Assembly: GCA_016926175.1 (NCBI GenBank)
Contig: JAFGPA010000006.1
Span: 1-40,074, forward strand
Direction: 5' to 3'
Length of the DNA: 40,074 nucleotides
From: Microcaldota archaeon
GTDB taxonomy: Archaea > Micrarchaeota > Micrarchaeia > Anstonellales > Bilamarchaeaceae
This document shows positions 35,799 through 40,074 of the stretch, piece after piece; position 1 is the first letter of the stretch; each line of letters opens with the position of its first letter. The notes below the pieces were generated by a model. It searched no databases and had not been told where the DNA came from. It was given only the letters and a program-made list of their open reading frames with translations. The position numbers and the translations under genes were made by a program.

Positions 35799-36050
35799 TT
35801 TACTTTCATACCAGTGATATTGAGCTGATTCTATTGCCGGAAGGAGCAGAATTGCAAGGGCCCGCTGGTTTCTTTTTCCGGTGTTTTTCTGGTTAAGATC
35901 TATGAGAGATAGAAGCATTTTAAGAAAGAGAAACAGGTTTCCAAAAAATAATAGTTGCCAAGAAGACAAAACAGCTTCATTTCAGAGATTTTTTATCCAT
36001 AGGAAGAAAATGCTGTTAGATTTTAAAAGAGTATCCGACACAATACTCCT

Positions 36051-37634
36051 ATGCTAGACAAAAAGTTCATTGTAGTTGCCGGCTCTATAATGTCCGGCCT
36101 TGGAAAAGGTATTGTCGCTTCTTCTATAGCAAAACTGCTCCAGGCCAGGGGCTACAGGGTTGCTCCGATCAAATTTGACGGATATCTTAATGTGGACTGC
36201 GGAACAATGAACCCTTTCAGACACGGCGAGGTCTTTGTGCTTGATGACGGAACAGAGGTGGATATGGATTTTGGAACATATGAAAGATTTCTCAACAAAT
36301 CAATACCCGGAAACTGCTCCATTACAGGCGGGAAGCTGTTCAAGACCATTGTTGAAAAGGAAAGGCGGGGGGACTATCTTGGAAGGGATGTGCAGATTGT
36401 TCCGCACCTTACAGATGAAATCAAAAAGAGGGTGGCAGAGGTAGCCAAGAATGTTGACATTGTGCTTATTGAAATCGGCGGAACAGTTGGAGACCTTGAA
36501 AACGGATATTTTGTCGAAGCCATGAGGCAGATGAACTATGAGCATGACAATATGGCGTTCATACAATTGACCTATGTGCCAAGCCTGAGCCCCGGAGAGC
36601 AGAAAACGAAACCAACGCAGCATGCAACAAGACTGCTGCAAAGCCTTGGGATCCAGCCGGATATCATAATATGCAGGGAGCAGGAGAATCTTTCAGCTGA
36701 GGCAAAAAAGAAGATCAGTGCATATTGCAATGTTTCTGAAAATGCTGTTTTTGACGATCCAGTGCTGAAAACAGTCTATGAACTGCCGCTGGTACTGGAA
36801 AAGCAGGACATTTATGCGCCGCTGGCAAAAAAACTTGGCTTGAAAAACAGAAAAGCAGACCTTGAAAACTGGGAGAAAAAAGTAAAGCACATAATCAGTC
36901 CGAAAAAAGAGCCGGTGAAGGTAGCCATTGTAGGGAAGTATACTGCAGTGAAAGATGCGTATGTGAGTGTGAAGGAGGCGCTTGTACATGCTGCAGCAAC
37001 TGTCAATTGCGGCCTGGAAATCGGATGGGTAGAAGCAAGCGATCTTGAGAAAATGGAAGATATTGGCGAGGTGCTTTCCAAATACGATGGGATAATCATT
37101 CCGGGAGGTTTTGGAGGACGGGGCGTTGAGGGAAAAATCAGGGCCATACAGTATGCGCGGGAAAACAAAAAAGCACTGGTCGGCCTTTGCCTTGGATTGC
37201 AGCTTATGGTAATTGAATATGCAAGAAATGTCCTTGGCCTTGATGCCAATTCAACTGAATTTGACAAGCATACCCCGCATCCGGTTATCGATTTGCTTCC
37301 AGAGCAGCAGCAGATATCAAAAATGGGCGGAACGATGAGGCTTGGCGATTACGAATGCATTTTGAAAAAAGGGACTCTGGCACATCATGCATACAAAAAA
37401 GACAGTATTTCTGAAAGGCACAGGCACAGGCTGGAAGTCAACCCGAACTATGTTAAACAGCTTGAAAAGGGAGGACTTATAGTTTCGGGAACCCACCCAA
37501 AGAACAATATTGTTGAGATTGCTGAGTGGAAAACCAGTTTTGGGATTGCAACCCAGGCCCATATTGAACTTAAAAGCAGGCTTGAAGAACCTGCACCAAT
37601 CTTTATAGAATTCATAAAGGCTTGTGAAAAGTGA
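36051..37634 (+). CDS. pyrG: CTP synthase
   Basis: FIVVAGSIMSGLGKGIVASSIAKLLQARGY, DGYLNVDCGTMNPFRHGEVFVLDDGTEVDMD, GIIIPGGFGGRGVEGKI, LVGLCLGLQ, SERHRHRLEVNP. Confidence 0.97.
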   Translation: MLDKKFIVVAGSIMSGLGKGIVASSIAKLLQARGYRVAPIKFDGYLNVDCGTMNPFRHGEVFVLDDGTEVDMDFGTYERFLNKSIPGNCSITGGKLFKTIVEKERRGDYLGRDVQIVPHLTDEIKKRVAEVAKNVDIVLIEIGGTVGDLENGYFVEAMRQMNYEHDNMAFIQLTYVPSLSPGEQKTKPTQHATRLLQSLGIQPDIIICREQENLSAEAKKKISAYCNVSENAVFDDPVLKTVYELPLVLEKQDIYAPLAKKLGLKNRKADLENWEKKVKHIISPKKEPVKVAIVGKYTAVKDAYVSVKEALVHAAATVNCGLEIGWVEASDLEKMEDIGEVLSKYDGIIIPGGFGGRGVEGKIRAIQYARENKKALVGLCLGLQLMVIEYARNVLGLDANSTEFDKHTPHPVIDLLPEQQQISKMGGTMRLGDYECILKKGTLAHHAYKKDSISERHRHRLEVNPNYVKQLEKGGLIVSGTHPKNNIVEIAEWKTSFGIATQAHIELKSRLEEPAPIFIEFIKACEK

Positions 37635-38313
37635 GGATATGATACGGCAGGAGCTTGGAAAGCTTGCTAATCCGGAAAAAGCAAAAATATTGCAGGGATT
37701 TTTCAAAACCGAAAAAGGACAGTATGGTGAAGGGGATATCTTTATTGGAGTCAGTGTGCCTGAAACAAGAGCAGTGGCAAAGAAATACAGGACGCTGAAG
37801 CTGGATGAAGTAAAGAAACTTCTGGACAGCAGAATTCATGAGGAGCGGCTTGCGGCATTGCTGATTCTTGTTGAGAAATACGGCAAAAACAAGAAAAAAG
37901 TCTATGAGTTCTACCTGAAAAATTCCAAAAAGATAAACAACTGGGACCTTGTTGATCTCTCTGCGCCAAAAATCGTCGGTAACTATCTTCTTGACAAGGA
38001 CAGGAAACCATTGTACAGACTTGCAAAGTCAAAAAATCTGTGGGAAAGAAGAATTGCAATTGTTGCAACATATGCATTTATCAAAAACAACCAGTTTGAA
38101 GATACTTTAAGGATTTCTGAATCTCTTCTTGAAGACAGGCATGATCTGATACATAAGGCAGCAGGATGGATGCTGAGAGAAATTGGCAAAAGAAACCAGG
38201 AAGCGGAAGAAGAATTTCTGAAAAAACATTGCCGGCATATGCCAAGAACCATGCTAAGATACGCAATTGAAAAGTTTGATGGAAAAAAGAAGATGCATTA
38301 CATGGAAAAGTAA
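37624..38313 (+). CDS. DNA alkylation repair protein (AlkD-like HEAT-repeat glycosylase)
   Basis: FIGVSVPETRAVAKKY, INNWDLVDLSAPKIVGNYL, LWERRIAIVATYAFI, LIHKAAGWMLREIGKRN, MPRTMLRYAIEKF. Confidence 0.92.
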   Translation: MKSEDMIRQELGKLANPEKAKILQGFFKTEKGQYGEGDIFIGVSVPETRAVAKKYRTLKLDEVKKLLDSRIHEERLAALLILVEKYGKNKKKVYEFYLKNSKKINNWDLVDLSAPKIVGNYLLDKDRKPLYRLAKSKNLWERRIAIVATYAFIKNNQFEDTLRISESLLEDRHDLIHKAAGWMLREIGKRNQEAEEEFLKKHCRHMPRTMLRYAIEKFDGKKKMHYMEK

Positions 38314-39239
38314 TTGGAAGGAGGCAGCATATCCCTGACTTTTAGCATATCGGAAGCGAATTCTTCTGCACTTTGCTGTCTCTTGTCCGGATCCTTGCTT
38401 AGCGCTTTTTGAATTACATCAGAAAGCTGTTTGGGAACCTGTTCCAGGCGGATGTGAAGGGGTATCGGATCCTCATGCCTGTGTTTTTCCCTTGCACACT
38501 CTATATATTCCTGGAAGGTTGCTCCCTTAATTATGAAAGGAAAGAAGTCGTTGCTGCCTTCTCTAAAGCGCGAGTATATTCTTCCGGCCATGAAATAAAG
38601 GCTTATTGCAAGGGAATATATGTCTGCACGATGGTCGATAGGGGAAAACTGGTAGGTTTGCTCGGGAGACATGAAATCCGGAGAGCCGATACCATAGGGC
38701 ATTCTGCTCCTTATATCAGGAGCTTCAGGCATCATGGAATACTGAAAATCAATCAGGATCGGACTGCTGTCCAGGAGCATTATGTTGGATGGCCGTAGAT
38801 CGCAATGGACGATATTTTTTGAATGAATGTAGGAAAGGCAGTCGCACACTTTTGTCATTGTTTCCAGAAGAGAATGAATGTTATTGAAGAATTCGTATTC
38901 CATAATATGCGTTCCAAGATATTCCAAAACAAGGAATGGCATATTTTCCTCCTTGCCGCTGTCAATTAGATTTACAACTCCGGGATGCCTTGCCTTTTCA
39001 AGCACCATCCGTTCATTGTCAAAAATATCATGAAGAAGAAGGTCTGCTGCTTTTTCTTTCCATGGTGTTTTTACCACTACTTTTCCTTTATCGGAATCTG
39101 CACAATAAATTTCTCCGACGCCACCCCAGGCAATTCTAGAAGAGATGGCATATTTTCCTTTCAGTACTGTACCGTTGGCAAGAGCGTAGGACGTTTTCCG
39201 GAATTTGCCGGGCCGGGAATTTAGAAATTCTTGAGTCAC
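38298..39239 (-). CDS. Bacterial-type Ser/Thr protein kinase with DFQ motif
   Basis: AWGGVGEIYCADSDKGKVVVKTP, NIVHCDLRPSNIMLL, PILIDFQYSMM, DFMSPEQTYQFSPIDHRADIYSLAISLYFMAG. Confidence 0.88.
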   Translation of the reverse strand: MTQEFLNSRPGKFRKTSYALANGTVLKGKYAISSRIAWGGVGEIYCADSDKGKVVVKTPWKEKAADLLLHDIFDNERMVLEKARHPGVVNLIDSGKEENMPFLVLEYLGTHIMEYEFFNNIHSLLETMTKVCDCLSYIHSKNIVHCDLRPSNIMLLDSSPILIDFQYSMMPEAPDIRSRMPYGIGSPDFMSPEQTYQFSPIDHRADIYSLAISLYFMAGRIYSRFREGSNDFFPFIIKGATFQEYIECAREKHRHEDPIPLHIRLEQVPKQLSDVIQKALSKDPDKRQQSAEEFASDMLKVRDMLPPSNYFSM

Positions 39240-39270
39240 AATATTTATTCTGTTATAACTGTTTTAAATT

Positions 39271-40074
39271 CTATGTAATGTGCTTCATGCTCTTTGAAAG
39301 AGCTTCCTTCATTTCAGAAGTGCTTTGATAGCGGTTCTGGCGGTCTTTTTCAAGAGCTTTCATTATTGCATCTGAAAATCTTTTGGGAATTTCCGGAATC
39401 CTTCTGCTTAATTCTACAGGACTGGCGTTGCGGTGCTTTAATATACAGTCGTTAATTCTGCGCTCCCTATCTGGATATGGAATAAAATCAAAGGGGTAGG
39501 TGTCACGGTCGCGGTATATTCTTGCAGCCATAAGATACAATGAAACTCCAAGGGAATAAATGTCTGCCCGGCAGTCAATATTATCGGATGGAGAAAGATA
39601 GGTCTGTTCAGGCGAAAAGTATTCTGCAGTGCCTATTGGATTGGCTATTGAAATTCCCGGTTTGGGAAGAACTGCATAATGAAAATCTATGAATGTTACA
39701 AAAGAAGGACCTGTAATAAACATATTCCCAGGTTTTACATCCCTGTGGACAATTCCCGCACTGTGGATTTCAGAAAGAACATTGCACGCTGAAAGAAAAA
39801 TATTCATGGTCTGGATTAAGTTTAGGCGGCGGTTCTGGTGAAGGTTTTTTTCACCAAGATAATCCAGTACAACATATGACGGACCGTGGCTTATGAGTGA
39901 TACAACTCCCGAAACTTTCCTAAGTTCAAAAAGAGCCCTGGATTCTATATCAAATAATTTTGAGGCGGACACAGGATCTTCTTCATCTGATCTTGGGATT
40001 TTCAGGGCGGCTTTTTTTCCGGATTTGAGATCGTCGGCAAGAAATACTTCGCTAATGCCTCCTGTGGCAATGTG
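39271..40074 (-). CDS. Second Ser/Thr protein kinase (DFH motif), 5' end outside window
   Basis: Open frame from the window edge (HIATGGISEVFLADDLKSGKKAALKIPRSDEE...) continuous with ORF 39271..39972. HRDVKPGNMFI, FVTFIDFHYAVL, YFSPEQTYLSPSDNIDCRADIYSLGVSLYLMA. Confidence 0.88.
   Translation of the reverse strand, partial: HIATGGISEVFLADDLKSGKKAALKIPRSDEEDPVSASKLFDIESRALFELRKVSGVVSLISHGPSYVVLDYLGEKNLHQNRRLNLIQTMNIFLSACNVLSEIHSAGIVHRDVKPGNMFITGPSFVTFIDFHYAVLPKPGISIANPIGTAEYFSPEQTYLSPSDNIDCRADIYSLGVSLYLMAARIYRDRDTYPFDFIPYPDRERRINDCILKHRNASPVELSRRIPEIPKRFSDAIMKALEKDRQNRYQSTSEMKEALSKSMKHIT

Noticed and set aside
1-40074. tRNA/rRNA genes, CRISPR arrays, IS elements or transposases
   Set aside because: No T-loop-like GGTTCRAATCC, regular spaced repeats, terminal inverted repeats or transposase motifs were recognised by eye. 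Dedicated tools were not available.

Overview
This is a gene-dense window of archaeal type. The archaeal markers are DtdA, PurP, an archaeal-type FtsZ, a COG1709-like HTH regulator, a VirB11/TadC-like pair, many ATGA-type overlaps and TATA-like promoters. A DPANN-like lineage is plausible but is inference only. Left third (about 1-10.5 kb, minus strand): a surface-glycan operon that appears to encode a complete CDP-tyvelose (3,6-dideoxyhexose) route: RfbF/DdhA, RfbG/DdhB, RfbH/DdhC, an RfbS/Prt-like CDP-paratose synthase and a Tyv/RfbE CDP-paratose 2-epimerase. It also carries a GT2 resembling abequosyl/tyvelosyltransferases, two GT4 enzymes and three further SDR epimerase/dehydratases. About 10.6-16 kb: a Tad/archaellum-like secretion ATPase plus TadC-like membrane protein, a PAP2 phosphatase and a SEC59/DGK1-like lipid kinase. 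These are flanked by two divergent paralogous lipoprotein-like genes. About 16-22 kb: DtdA, then a four-gene translationally coupled operon that places PheS among sequon-rich surface proteins. About 22-35 kb: PurP, a free ACT-domain protein, a short SerA, a TPR protein, a 1443-aa giant protein, NAD kinase, FtsZ, VapBC, PurQ, small membrane proteins and an XRE regulator. Right end: PyrG, AlkD-like DNA glycosylase and two tandem Ser/Thr kinases with DFQ/DFH in place of DFG. No rRNA, tRNA, CRISPR array or IS element was recognised. All homology calls come from reading motifs by eye; no database search was run.
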